Shown: one piece after another, positions 34,027 through 42,020 of the stretch
Layout: each line of letters begins with the position of its first letter
Numbering within the stretch: position 1 is the stretch's first letter
Source: Rhodoferax sp.
Lineage (GTDB): Bacteria > Pseudomonadota > Gammaproteobacteria > Burkholderiales > Burkholderiaceae_C
Reading direction: 5' to 3'
Assembly (NCBI RefSeq): GCF_030646845.1
Contig: NZ_JAUSLE010000059.1
Location: 1 to 62,269 of the forward strand
DNA: 62,269 nt
Translations under genes and position numbers: made by a program
Notes under the pieces: generated by a model
Databases searched by the model: none
Seen by the model: only the letters and a program-made list of their open reading frames with translations
Told to the model about the DNA's origin: nothing

Positions 34027-34970
34027 CGCGCACCACAAAATTGACCGCGCTGCTGGTGTTGGCCTGCCTGGCCGGCGCGGTACTGTTGATGCCGCTGGCG
34101 TCTGCCGCCGGTGACGAGCCGCCGACGCCGCTGTTCTGGCTGGCCACGGTCGTACTGGCGGTATTGGCCGTGCAGTCGATCCGGCGCATGGCCGCTCTCG
34201 ATGGTGCCCGCATTTACGGCATGTTGACGGCAGCCCTGTTTGGCCTGTGGGTGGTCTATTTCTGGCAGTTGCTGGTGGTCGCGTTTGAGGTGCCCAGGGT
34301 CTTGCTGCCGCCGCCCAGTCTGATCCTGCAATCCATCGCCAGCCATTGGTCCACGCTGTGGGGCGACTTTGTGCAAACCGTGCTCAAGGCGGTGCTAATC
34401 GGCTGGGCGCTGGGCTCCGGCCTGGGTTTTGCGGTGGCTGTTGCCATTGACCGCATGCCCTTCCTGCAACGCGGCTTGCTGCCGCTGGCGTCCCTGACCA
34501 GCACCATCCCCCTGGTGGCGGTGGCGCCGATCGCCGTGATGTGGTTTGGCTTCGAGTGGCAGTCCAAGGCGGCGGTCGTGGTGCTGATGACCTTCTTCCC
34601 CATGCTGGTGTCCACGCTGGCCGGGCTCAAAGCCTCGGGCAAGCTGGAGCGCGAGCTGATGTACAGCTACGCGGCCAGCTACACACGCACCCTGCTGGCG
34701 CTGCGATTGCCGGCCGCGTTGCCCTTCATGTTCGGCGCGCTCAAGGTCAATGCCACACTGGCCCTGATCGGTGCCATCGTGGCCGAGTTTTTTGGCTCGC
34801 CCACGTCGGGGCTGGGCTTTCGTATTTCGACCGAGGCGTCTCGCATGAACATGCCGCTGGTGTGGGGTGCCATTGTGGTGGCGGCGGTGACCGGGTCGGT
34901 CGCCTATGCCGTGCTGGTTCAGCTGGAACGCCGTGCCGCGTTCTGGCATCCTTCGGTGCGTGAAGGATGA
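34023..34970 (+). CDS. ABC transporter permease, second of a pair
   Basis: 315-residue permease with the same fold. The ATG overlaps the previous stop (ATGA). The membrane loop GLKASGKLERELMYSYAASY is the cytoplasmic EAA-type coupling region. It has an N-terminal extension of two additional hydrophobic segments (about 8-30 and 35-55) compared with its partner. Confidence 0.88.
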   Translation: MTRTTKLTALLVLACLAGAVLLMPLASAAGDEPPTPLFWLATVVLAVLAVQSIRRMAALDGARIYGMLTAALFGLWVVYFWQLLVVAFEVPRVLLPPPSLILQSIASHWSTLWGDFVQTVLKAVLIGWALGSGLGFAVAVAIDRMPFLQRGLLPLASLTSTIPLVAVAPIAVMWFGFEWQSKAAVVVLMTFFPMLVSTLAGLKASGKLERELMYSYAASYTRTLLALRLPAALPFMFGALKVNATLALIGAIVAEFFGSPTSGLGFRISTEASRMNMPLVWGAIVVAAVTGSVAYAVLVQLERRAAFWHPSVREG

Positions 34971-35045
34971 TCGTGTTTCCTGCCGTGTGGCCAGCCATTC
35001 CCGGCTGACCGTTTCTTTGTTCTTTTCCAACCCAAGGAGCTTTCC

Positions 35046-36062
35046 ATGATTCGTTCTTCCAAGTTCACCAACAGCCTGCTGGCTGCGGTGCTGGCCGTGT
35101 GCGGTGTGACCGTCGGCGCGAACGCCAGCGCGGCGGACAAGGTCACCGTTCAGCTCAAGTGGCTGCCGCAAGCGCAGTTTGCCGGCTACTACGTGGCACA
35201 AAGCAAGGGTTACTACAAGGCGGAGGGGCTGGATGTGACCATCAAACCCGGTGGCCCCGACATCTCGCCAGTGCAGGTGATCGCCGGCAACGGCGCGGAC
35301 GTGGTGGTGAACTGGATGCCCGACGCACTCGCCGCGCGCGAAGCCGGTGTGCCGCTGGTCAATATCGCCCAGGTGTTCAACCAGTCGGGCCTGATGCTGA
35401 CCTGCAAGAAGGCCAGCGGTGTCTCCAGCCCCAAAGACTTCAAGGGCAAGACCCTGGGCGTGTGGTACGGCGGCAATGAATACCCCTTCCTGAACTGGAT
35501 GGCCAAGCTCGGCTACAAGACCGACACCGACATCAAGATTCTCAAGCAGGGCTTCAACGTCGACCCGCTGCTGCAGAACCAGGCCGCCTGCATCTCCACC
35601 ATGATCTACAACGAGTACTGGCAGGTGGTGGATGCGGGCGTCAAGGAAAGCGACCTGGTGACTTTCTTCTATGAAAAAGAAGGCGTTGCCTCGCTGGAAG
35701 ACGGCCTGTATGTGCTGGAGTCCAAGCTGAAAGACCCCGTCTTTGTGGCGCGCATGGGCAAGTTCCTCAAGGCCACGTTCAAGGGCTGGAACGATGCCGT
35801 GAAGAACCCCGCGGAAGCCGCCAAGATCGTGGTCGCCGCGGACACCTCCGGCAGCGCATCCGAGAAGGTGCAAAAGCGCCAGATGGAAAACGTGGCCAAA
35901 CTGATCACCACGGCGGGTACGAAGAAGATGGGCTACCTGGAGCCCGCCGCGTATGAGCGCACCGTCAAGGTCTTGCTGGCCGCGGGCAGCTCACCGGTGA
36001 TCAAAAAAGATCCGGGCAAAGCTGCCTACTCACATGCCGTGTGGGAAGCCGCCAGCAAGTAA
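35046..36062 (+). CDS. NMT1/THI5-like ABC transporter substrate-binding protein
   Basis: 338 residues with a signal peptide at 1-29 (ending ANASA). The mature start KVTVQLKWLPQAQFAGYYVA is characteristic of the NMT1/THI5 family that binds pyrimidine-like ligands such as hydroxymethylpyrimidine precursors, riboflavin-type or related compounds. AAGGAG precedes the ATG. With the RutR-like regulator next door and a RutR-like operator upstream, a pyrimidine, hydantoin or related ring ligand is the best guess. A terminator follows. Confidence 0.88.
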   Translation: MIRSSKFTNSLLAAVLAVCGVTVGANASAADKVTVQLKWLPQAQFAGYYVAQSKGYYKAEGLDVTIKPGGPDISPVQVIAGNGADVVVNWMPDALAAREAGVPLVNIAQVFNQSGLMLTCKKASGVSSPKDFKGKTLGVWYGGNEYPFLNWMAKLGYKTDTDIKILKQGFNVDPLLQNQAACISTMIYNEYWQVVDAGVKESDLVTFFYEKEGVASLEDGLYVLESKLKDPVFVARMGKFLKATFKGWNDAVKNPAEAAKIVVAADTSGSASEKVQKRQMENVAKLITTAGTKKMGYLEPAAYERTVKVLLAAGSSPVIKKDPGKAAYSHAVWEAASK

Positions 36063-36081
36063 GCTACCGTTTCTTGCGAAC

Positions 36082-36116
36082 AGGGGTCTTATCCTGACGG
36101 GTACGACCCCTTTTTT
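36082..36116 (+). terminator. Rho-independent terminator after the ABC operon
   Basis: AGGGGTC (36082-36088) pairs with GACCCCT (36105-36111); inside it TATCC pairs with GGGTA around TGAC. A run of six T (36111-36116) follows. It closes the importer operon nine bases before the TetR start. Confidence 0.85.
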
Positions 36117-36125
36117 CTTCACACC

Positions 36126-36788
36126 ATGATTCCTATCTCCCACAGCAAATCGAAGCGCGTATCCGATGACGCGACAAAAGGCCAGATTCGCCAGGCCAAC
36201 GAGGCCCTGATTCTGGCCGGCGCTGAGGGCGTGTTTGCCGGCGCCGGCTTTGGCGGCGCCACCATGGCGGCCATTGCCGAAGCCTCGGGCCTGCCCAAGG
36301 CCAATCTGCACTATTACTTTGGCAGCAAGCAGGAGCTCTACCGCACCGTGCTGGCGCGCACCCTGAAAGACTGGCTGGTGCCCACCCATGGCATCACGCC
36401 CAAGGCCGACCCGCGGGAAGCGATTGAGCGCTACATCCGCGACAAAATGGCCCTGTCCGCGCAGCGGCCCCATGCCTCCAAAGTGTTCGCCAACGAGCTC
36501 TTGCATGGCGCGCCGGTGGTCAAAGCGCTGCTGGCCACCGAGTTGCGCAAGATGGTGCTGGCCAAGGCCGCCGTGATCGACGGCTGGATTGCCGCCGGGC
36601 GCATGGCGCCGGTGGATTCGGTGCACCTGTTCTTCACCATCTGGGCGGCCACCCAGACCTATGCCGACTTTGATGTGCAGGTGTGCGCGGTGTTGGGAAA
36701 GGAATCCCTGAGTGCGCCAGACCATGCCCGCGCGACCGAACATGTGGTGTCGCTGATCTTGCGGGGCTGTGGCTTGGCGGCTGGTTAG
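36126..36788 (+). CDS. RutR-like TetR-family regulator
   Basis: 220-residue TetR protein whose whole length resembles RutR, the uracil/thymine-responsive regulator of pyrimidine catabolism. N-terminal HTH MAAIAEASGLPKANLHYYFG (about 48-67), then KQELYRTVL, KDWLVP, AIERYIRDKMALS, PHASKVFANELLHGAP and WAATQTYADFDVQV, all in RutR order. It follows the ABC operon terminator and probably uses read-through or its own promoter. A RutR-like box lies upstream of the ABC operon, its likely target. Confidence 0.82.
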   Translation: MIPISHSKSKRVSDDATKGQIRQANEALILAGAEGVFAGAGFGGATMAAIAEASGLPKANLHYYFGSKQELYRTVLARTLKDWLVPTHGITPKADPREAIERYIRDKMALSAQRPHASKVFANELLHGAPVVKALLATELRKMVLAKAAVIDGWIAAGRMAPVDSVHLFFTIWAATQTYADFDVQVCAVLGKESLSAPDHARATEHVVSLILRGCGLAAG

Positions 36789-36796
36789 CGTCTATT

Positions 36797-36856
36797 CGCT
36801 ATCGTTTTGGTAGCTGCCTGCGCATATTCCACGTGGGCTACAGCCCGATTTAATGC
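36797..36856 (+). repeat. Interspersed ~60-bp repeat, copy 5
   Basis: CGCTATCGTTTTGGTAGC, variable middle, then GTGGGCTACAGCCCGATTTA and ATGC, between convergent genes. It supplies the TAA stop of the lytic transglycosylase (36850-36852 on the minus strand). Confidence 0.8.
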
Positions 36857-38178
36857 AAACTTTCGCCATGCTGCAGGCGCTGCAAAAGGTCCAGGGTCGG
36901 ATAGCCGTCCGCTGCCAGGCCCAGGCTGCGCTGGTACTGGCGAACGCCGCGCTGCGTGGCCGGGCCCAGCATGCCGTCGGGCGTGCCGCTGTCAAAGCCC
37001 CGCGCGTTCAGCGCGGTCTGCAACGCCAGCAACTGGCTGCGCGACAGTAGCTGCAAGTCGCGCGGCCAGGGGGCCTGCACCACGGCGCCGCCGGCCAGCC
37101 GCTGCGCCAGCAGGTTGACGGCGAGCGCATAACTGGTCGCGTTGTTGTAGCGCAGGATGGTGCGGAAGTTGGGCCCCACCAAAAAGGCCGGCCCGCGAGC
37201 GCCCGCCGGGAGCAGGATGGAACTCTCAAGCAAGGTCGGCAGCGGCGCGCCGTCCAGGGTTTGCACGCCCTCATCCGCCCATTGGGCGCTTGGCTGGCGC
37301 ACATCGGCATCGGCGCGCGCGTAGTCAAAACGGAGTGGCAAGCGCACCTCCAGCCCCCAGGGCTGACCCGTCTGCCAACCGGAGCGTGCCAGAAAATTGG
37401 CGGTGGACGCCATCACATCGGGCACGCTGCCCCAAATGTCGCGTCGGCCATCCCCATCGGCATCCACCGCATAGGCCAAAAAGGCCGATGGCAGAAACTG
37501 CGTCTGCCCCATGGCACCGGCCCACGAGCCAATCATCTGCGCGCGGTCGATATCGCGGTTCTGCAAAATTTTCAGAGCGGCAAGCAACTGGCCACGCGCC
37601 CACTCCTCGCGGCGGCCCTCAAAACCCAGCGTCGCCAAGGCGTCGATGGTGGGGATGTCGCCCATAAAACTGCCGTAACTGCTCTCCAGGCCCCAGATTG
37701 CGACGAGCACCTCGGCTGGCACACCGTAGCGCGCCGCAATGGCATCTACGTCGACATTCCCGGCGGAGCGCAGTTGCTGCAGCTTGGCCTCACCCCGCGC
37801 GATGCGCTGCGGCGACACCGCGCTGTCCAGGTAGTCCCACACAGGACGGGTGAACTCGGGCTGCGCCCGGTCCGACGCGATGGCACTGGGGACGAAGCGG
37901 ACGTTGTCGAACGCGATGTGCAGCGTTGCCTCATCAATGCCGGCTGCGCGTGCGCGGGTGCTGAACTCGGCCACCCAGCGGGCGAATTTCTGGCTGTGTT
38001 CGACCTCCATGGATTCGGCCGGCGTCGGAACAGTGCCGACTACCGATGGGGCCGGCACTGTGGTATCGACCGACGGGGTGGAGGCGCACCCCGCAAGCAC
38101 GAAGATCGCCAGCAAGGCGGGAATAAGTCTGCAGCGGGCTGATGCTGGAAAGAGGGATGGTGTTTGCATTCGTCCCAT
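36850..38178 (-). CDS. mltB: Lytic murein transglycosylase B (MltB type) lipoprotein with peptidoglycan-binding domain
   Basis: Cleaves peptidoglycan glycan strands with formation of 1,6-anhydromuramic acid. Signal peptide and lipobox LAGC give the lipidated Cys31. The SLT_2 catalytic domain spans about 60-370; AIWGLESSYG (160-169) carries catalytic Glu165 and TQFLPSAF follows. A PG_binding_1 domain occupies the C-terminus (LLALQTALNARGFDSG and GPATQRGVRQYQ). 442 residues; an ATG at 38169 three codons in is also possible. Its last codons and stop lie within the repeat. Confidence 0.9.
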   Translation of the reverse strand: MGRMQTPSLFPASARCRLIPALLAIFVLAGCASTPSVDTTVPAPSVVGTVPTPAESMEVEHSQKFARWVAEFSTRARAAGIDEATLHIAFDNVRFVPSAIASDRAQPEFTRPVWDYLDSAVSPQRIARGEAKLQQLRSAGNVDVDAIAARYGVPAEVLVAIWGLESSYGSFMGDIPTIDALATLGFEGRREEWARGQLLAALKILQNRDIDRAQMIGSWAGAMGQTQFLPSAFLAYAVDADGDGRRDIWGSVPDVMASTANFLARSGWQTGQPWGLEVRLPLRFDYARADADVRQPSAQWADEGVQTLDGAPLPTLLESSILLPAGARGPAFLVGPNFRTILRYNNATSYALAVNLLAQRLAGGAVVQAPWPRDLQLLSRSQLLALQTALNARGFDSGTPDGMLGPATQRGVRQYQRSLGLAADGYPTLDLLQRLQHGESLH

Positions 38179-38366
38179 TTTCGTTGTTCCAAGGAATCAC
38201 GGTGATCCGATGCCCTCGGTTGCGATGGGTTTGACGAAGCTGGATTGCGCGGCCAAAATAACGCATCACCGCCAATTCCCAATCAGGCGGCGGACTCGTT
38301 GGAGAGGCTTGGCCTGCTCTGGAATGGGTGGTCAAGGGCGCCTCTCAGAGATTTTGAGGAGGTCTC

Positions 38367-39179
38367 ATGGCTGAGAGCGACAAGGTGTTCACGGGCTCGA
38401 TCCCGAAGTTCTACGACACGCTGATGGTCCCCCTGATATTCGAGGCCTATGCCGCCGACATGGCGGAGCTGGTCGCGGCCTCCTCGCCCGGCTCGGTGCT
38501 TGAAACGGCGGCCGGCAGCGGCGCGGTCACGCGCTTGCTTGCGCCAAAACTTAAGCTCGACGCGTGCTACGTGGTGACCGACCTCAACCAGCCCATGCTC
38601 GACTATGCCGCCACGCGGCAGGGGCTTGACAGCCACATCACATGGCGGCAGGCGGACGCGCTCGACCTGCCGTTCGAAGATGCGTCGTTCGACGTCGTGT
38701 GCTGCCAGTTCGGCGCGATGTTCTTTCCCAACCGGGTCGCCGGCTATGCCGAGGCGCGTCGCGTGCTGAGGCCAGGCGGGCGCTTTGTCTTCAGTGTATG
38801 GGACCGCATCGAAGAGAACGCCTTTGCCGACGACGTCACCAACGCTGTCGCCGCGGTGTTTCCGCACGACCCGCCGCGATTCCTCGCCCGCACGCCGCAC
38901 GGCTACCACGACATCGCACTGATCCGCGAGGAACTGAGCCGCGCCGGGTTCGCCGACATCAGGATCGAGACGCGCGAGAAGGTGAGTCGCGCGCCCTCGG
39001 CACGCGAAGTTGCCACCGCCTATTGCCAGGGAACGCCGCTGCGCAACGAAATCGAGACACGCGACGCCAGCTTGCTTGCGCTCGCGACGGACCGCGCGAC
39101 GGAGGCGATCGCCAGCCGCCATGGCGTTGGCCCGGTGGCCGGCAAAATTCAGGCGCATGTGATCGTGGCCGCGGGATAG
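38367..39179 (+). CDS. Class I SAM-dependent methyltransferase (UbiE-like)
   Basis: 270 residues with SAM motif VLETAAGSGAVTRLL (44-58), an acidic DLNQPMLDYA and the post-motif LRPGGRFVFSVWDRI. A strong GAGGAGG lies eight bases upstream of the ATG, supporting the start. It resembles ubiquinone/menaquinone-biosynthesis-type methyltransferases in broad outline, but the target is unknown. It stands alone; many TCG and GAC-rich stretches look slightly unlike its neighbours, which could mean transfer but I did not compute codon use. Confidence 0.8.
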   Translation: MAESDKVFTGSIPKFYDTLMVPLIFEAYAADMAELVAASSPGSVLETAAGSGAVTRLLAPKLKLDACYVVTDLNQPMLDYAATRQGLDSHITWRQADALDLPFEDASFDVVCCQFGAMFFPNRVAGYAEARRVLRPGGRFVFSVWDRIEENAFADDVTNAVAAVFPHDPPRFLARTPHGYHDIALIREELSRAGFADIRIETREKVSRAPSAREVATAYCQGTPLRNEIETRDASLLALATDRATEAIASRHGVGPVAGKIQAHVIVAAG

Positions 39180-39228
39180 CGGATTCCCGGTGTGCCGCTA
39201 CCCGTGCGCAACCGCACCCGAATGCAGT

Positions 39229-39280
39229 TCATCACTATAGCCCTCGCAGATACTGTGCAAGCAGCTATAAAAACAATAGC
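39229..39280 (-). repeat. Interspersed ~60-bp repeat, copy 6
   Basis: On the minus strand: CGCTATTGTTTTTATAGCTG, a middle segment, then GCGAGGGCTATAGTGATG. It lies between the convergent methyltransferase and AraC genes. The GGCC-AATTTG end is less well conserved than in the other copies. Confidence 0.7.
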
Positions 39281-39285
39281 GAAAC

Positions 39286-40263
39286 CTATCGACTTTGCTG
39301 CGTAAGCCGCCATTCGCCGGGGCTGTGCCCGGTCCAGCGTTTGAAGGCCCGGTTGAACGCGCTGGCCTCCGAGAAGCCCAGGCGCTGGGCAATGTCGACA
39401 AACGTGTCATCGGTGTCGGCCACGGCGGTGCATGCGGCCTCCTTGCGCACGGCATCCACCACATCGGAGTAACTCAGGCCCTGACTCTGCAGGCGGCGGG
39501 CAAACACCCGGTCGCTCAAGGCAAACTGCTCGGCGGCGGCCGAGCGCTCCGGCACGCCGGTCGCCAGGTTCGACCCCAGCCAGTGGCGGACCTGGGCCGA
39601 GAAGTCGGGGGTGTCGCTCAGGGCGGCCAGTTGGGTGTCGGCTTGCGGCAGGGGGCGGTCCAGCAAGGCGTTGTCCAGGTGCAGGCCGCTGAAAGCCTGG
39701 TTGAAATCCACCCCGGTTTGAAACACCGTCTGGTAGCCCGCCAGCGGCCCCAGTTGACTGTGGCTGAACTGCACCCGCGCCGGGACGAAGCGGTGGTCGG
39801 TGACCCAGCGGCTGAAGCTCACCACGGCGGCCAGCACGGCTTCGATCTGGTGCGGGCTGAAGGCCAGCTCGCCTTGCTGCGGGTGGTAAATCAGCCAGCT
39901 CTTGTCGTCGCCACCCACGATCTGGAAGCGCCCGCCGTCGCTGATCAGGCGCTGAAACTTTTGTACCAGCGCAATCGCCTCGCGCAGAGTGGGCGAGGAC
40001 TGAAAGATGAAACTCACCACATTGAAGCTGGCCGGCCCTACCAGGCTGCCGGCCTTGAGGCCAAAACCAGGGTCCTGGGTCAGCTCGGCGGCAGCACGCC
40101 ACAGCCGGGTGATGTCGTCGATGGGCCAGCGCTCGTCGCTCAGCTGCTGGGCACCCACCCCGGCATGGGCCAGCAGTTGTGTGCGGCTCAGGCCATGGCG
40201 TTCGGCGGCAGCGAGCACGGTGTTGATCCAGCTCATGGAAACACTGGCTTGTGCGGTCAACAT
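39286..40263 (-). CDS. AraC-family regulator with arabinose-binding-like N-terminal domain
   Basis: 325 residues. N-terminal domain of the AraC-binding-like type (AAELTQDPGFGLKAGSLVGP, VQKFQRLISDGGRF) and a C-terminal AraC HTH (SDRVFARRLQSQGLSYSDVV and FVDIAQRLGFSEASAFNRAF followed by FKRWTGHSPGEWR). It is divergent from the FAD dehydrogenase/TPP enzyme pair with a 94-bp gap, so it most likely controls them. The inducer is unknown. Confidence 0.88.
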   Translation of the reverse strand: MLTAQASVSMSWINTVLAAAERHGLSRTQLLAHAGVGAQQLSDERWPIDDITRLWRAAAELTQDPGFGLKAGSLVGPASFNVVSFIFQSSPTLREAIALVQKFQRLISDGGRFQIVGGDDKSWLIYHPQQGELAFSPHQIEAVLAAVVSFSRWVTDHRFVPARVQFSHSQLGPLAGYQTVFQTGVDFNQAFSGLHLDNALLDRPLPQADTQLAALSDTPDFSAQVRHWLGSNLATGVPERSAAAEQFALSDRVFARRLQSQGLSYSDVVDAVRKEAACTAVADTDDTFVDIAQRLGFSEASAFNRAFKRWTGHSPGEWRLTQQSR

Positions 40264-40357
40264 GGGTGGCTCCTGAGGTCAAGGGGTTCGCCATAATAAG
40301 CCGCTATCGTTGCACCTTTGATTCACCCCATGCGGTCCAACCGAGGAGCCCTGTTGT

Positions 40358-41977
40358 ATGACTTCCCCCTGTGTTCAGTCGGATGTGCTGGTGATTGGCG
40401 GTGGTCTGGCCGGCATCGTGACGGCCATTGAATGCCTGCGTGCCGGTAAAAGTGTCACGCTGGTGGACCGCGACACACCCGAGCGCCTGGGCGGCTTGGC
40501 GCTGTGGGCCTTTGGCGGCATGGCCCTGGTGGATACGCCTTTGCAGCGGCGCATGAAGCTCAAGGACTCGCCCGAACTTGCGCTGGCCGACTGGCTGCGT
40601 TTTGGCGAACTGGGTGAGGACGATGTGCTGCCGCGGCAGTGGGCCAGTTACTACGTGGAACACTCGCGCGCCCAGGTATACGACTGGGTGATAGCCCACG
40701 GCCTCAAGTTCATGCCCGCCGTCAGTTGGGTGGAGCGTGGCATGCAGGGCGACGGCAACACGCTGCCGCGCTACCACGTGGTGTGGGGCACTTCGCGCCA
40801 GCTCACGCGGCGCATGATAGCGACGCTGCAGCAGGCCAACACGGGCGAGCGTTTGAACCTGCTCAGCCGCCACCGCATTACCGCGCTGGATTCCCAAAAT
40901 GGGGTTGTCACGGGTGCTACCGGCATCAACGAGGCCACGGGACAGGAGGTACGTTTCAGTGCGCAGGCGGTGGTGCTGGCCATGGGCGGCATCAACGGCA
41001 GCCACGCAGAGACGCGTGCCAATTGGGTCAAGAGCCGCCCCCTGCCTGCCACCATGTTGAATGGCGCCCACCCGTTTGCCGATGGCAAGCTGCACCACCT
41101 GGTGGCCGGGTTGGGCGGGAACATCACCCATGCGGGCGAGATGTGGAACTACGCCGCCGGTTTTCCCCATCCACAGCCGCATTTCGAGGGCCATGGCCTG
41201 TCGGCCATCCCTGCCAAGTCGGCGTTGTGGCTCAACCACCGGGGTGAGCGTATCGGCCCGCAGCCGCTGGTCACCGGCTTTGACACCCACGAGCTGTGCC
41301 AGCGCGTCGCCGCACAGGAGAAGCCCTACACCTGGCAGCTGATGAACTGGCGCATCGCCGTCAAGGAGTTCGCCATCTCTGGTGCCGAGCACAACCAGCG
41401 AATCCGCGATTTGCAGTTCCCCCTGTTCCTGAAGGAAACCCTGTTGGGCAACCACCGTCTCGTCAAGCAGATGGCGGCCGAGAGCAAGAACTTTCTGGTG
41501 GACGATACCTTGGCCGGCTTGGCCGCCAAAATGAATGCACTGACCGGCACCGCTGATGTGAAACCCGAGGTACTGCAAGCCACCGTCGACGCCTTCGACG
41601 CGAACTTTTCGCGCGGTGATTCGGTGGTCAACGACGACCAGATTCGCCGCATCGAACACGCGCGCCACTGGGGGCCGGACAAACTGCGCACCTGCAAACC
41701 CGCGCCCTTGCAAAAGCCGGGCGCCGGGCCGTATATTGCCATCCAGATGCAGCTCATCACCCGCAAGAGCCTGGGCGGCCTGCAGACCGATCTGCAAAGC
41801 CGCGTGCTCAATGCCGCAGGCCAAGCCATGCCGGGCCTGTATTGCGTGGGCGAGGCGGCGGGCTTTGGTGGCGGCGGTGCCAGTGGCAAACGCTCGCTGG
41901 AAGGCACCTTCCTGCCCGGCTGCATTCTCACGGCGCGTGCTGCGGCACGATCCATCAATACAGGTCGCGGCCTCTGA
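40358..41977 (+). CDS. FAD-dependent dehydrogenase (3-ketosteroid dehydrogenase-like)
   Basis: 539-residue flavoprotein. N-terminal FAD motif VLVIGGGLAGIVTAIE (about 10-25) followed by VDRDTPERLGGLALWAFGG, and the C-terminal GEAAGFGGGGASGKRSLEGT typical of the FAD-binding dehydrogenase/fumarate reductase-like group that includes 3-ketosteroid delta-1-dehydrogenases. The substrate is unknown. A TPP enzyme follows 43 bp later and an AraC regulator is divergent. Confidence 0.78.
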   Translation: MTSPCVQSDVLVIGGGLAGIVTAIECLRAGKSVTLVDRDTPERLGGLALWAFGGMALVDTPLQRRMKLKDSPELALADWLRFGELGEDDVLPRQWASYYVEHSRAQVYDWVIAHGLKFMPAVSWVERGMQGDGNTLPRYHVVWGTSRQLTRRMIATLQQANTGERLNLLSRHRITALDSQNGVVTGATGINEATGQEVRFSAQAVVLAMGGINGSHAETRANWVKSRPLPATMLNGAHPFADGKLHHLVAGLGGNITHAGEMWNYAAGFPHPQPHFEGHGLSAIPAKSALWLNHRGERIGPQPLVTGFDTHELCQRVAAQEKPYTWQLMNWRIAVKEFAISGAEHNQRIRDLQFPLFLKETLLGNHRLVKQMAAESKNFLVDDTLAGLAAKMNALTGTADVKPEVLQATVDAFDANFSRGDSVVNDDQIRRIEHARHWGPDKLRTCKPAPLQKPGAGPYIAIQMQLITRKSLGGLQTDLQSRVLNAAGQAMPGLYCVGEAAGFGGGGASGKRSLEGTFLPGCILTARAAARSINTGRGL

Positions 41978-42020
41978 GACCTGTCCGCATTTCCCTATAA
42001 AAATTCTGAGGAGACCCTCC

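Noticed and set aside
36825..36840. CCACGTGGGCTA as a further parS or E-box-like palindrome
   Set aside because: It is part of the variable middle and end of the interspersed repeat and does not match parS beyond CACGTG.
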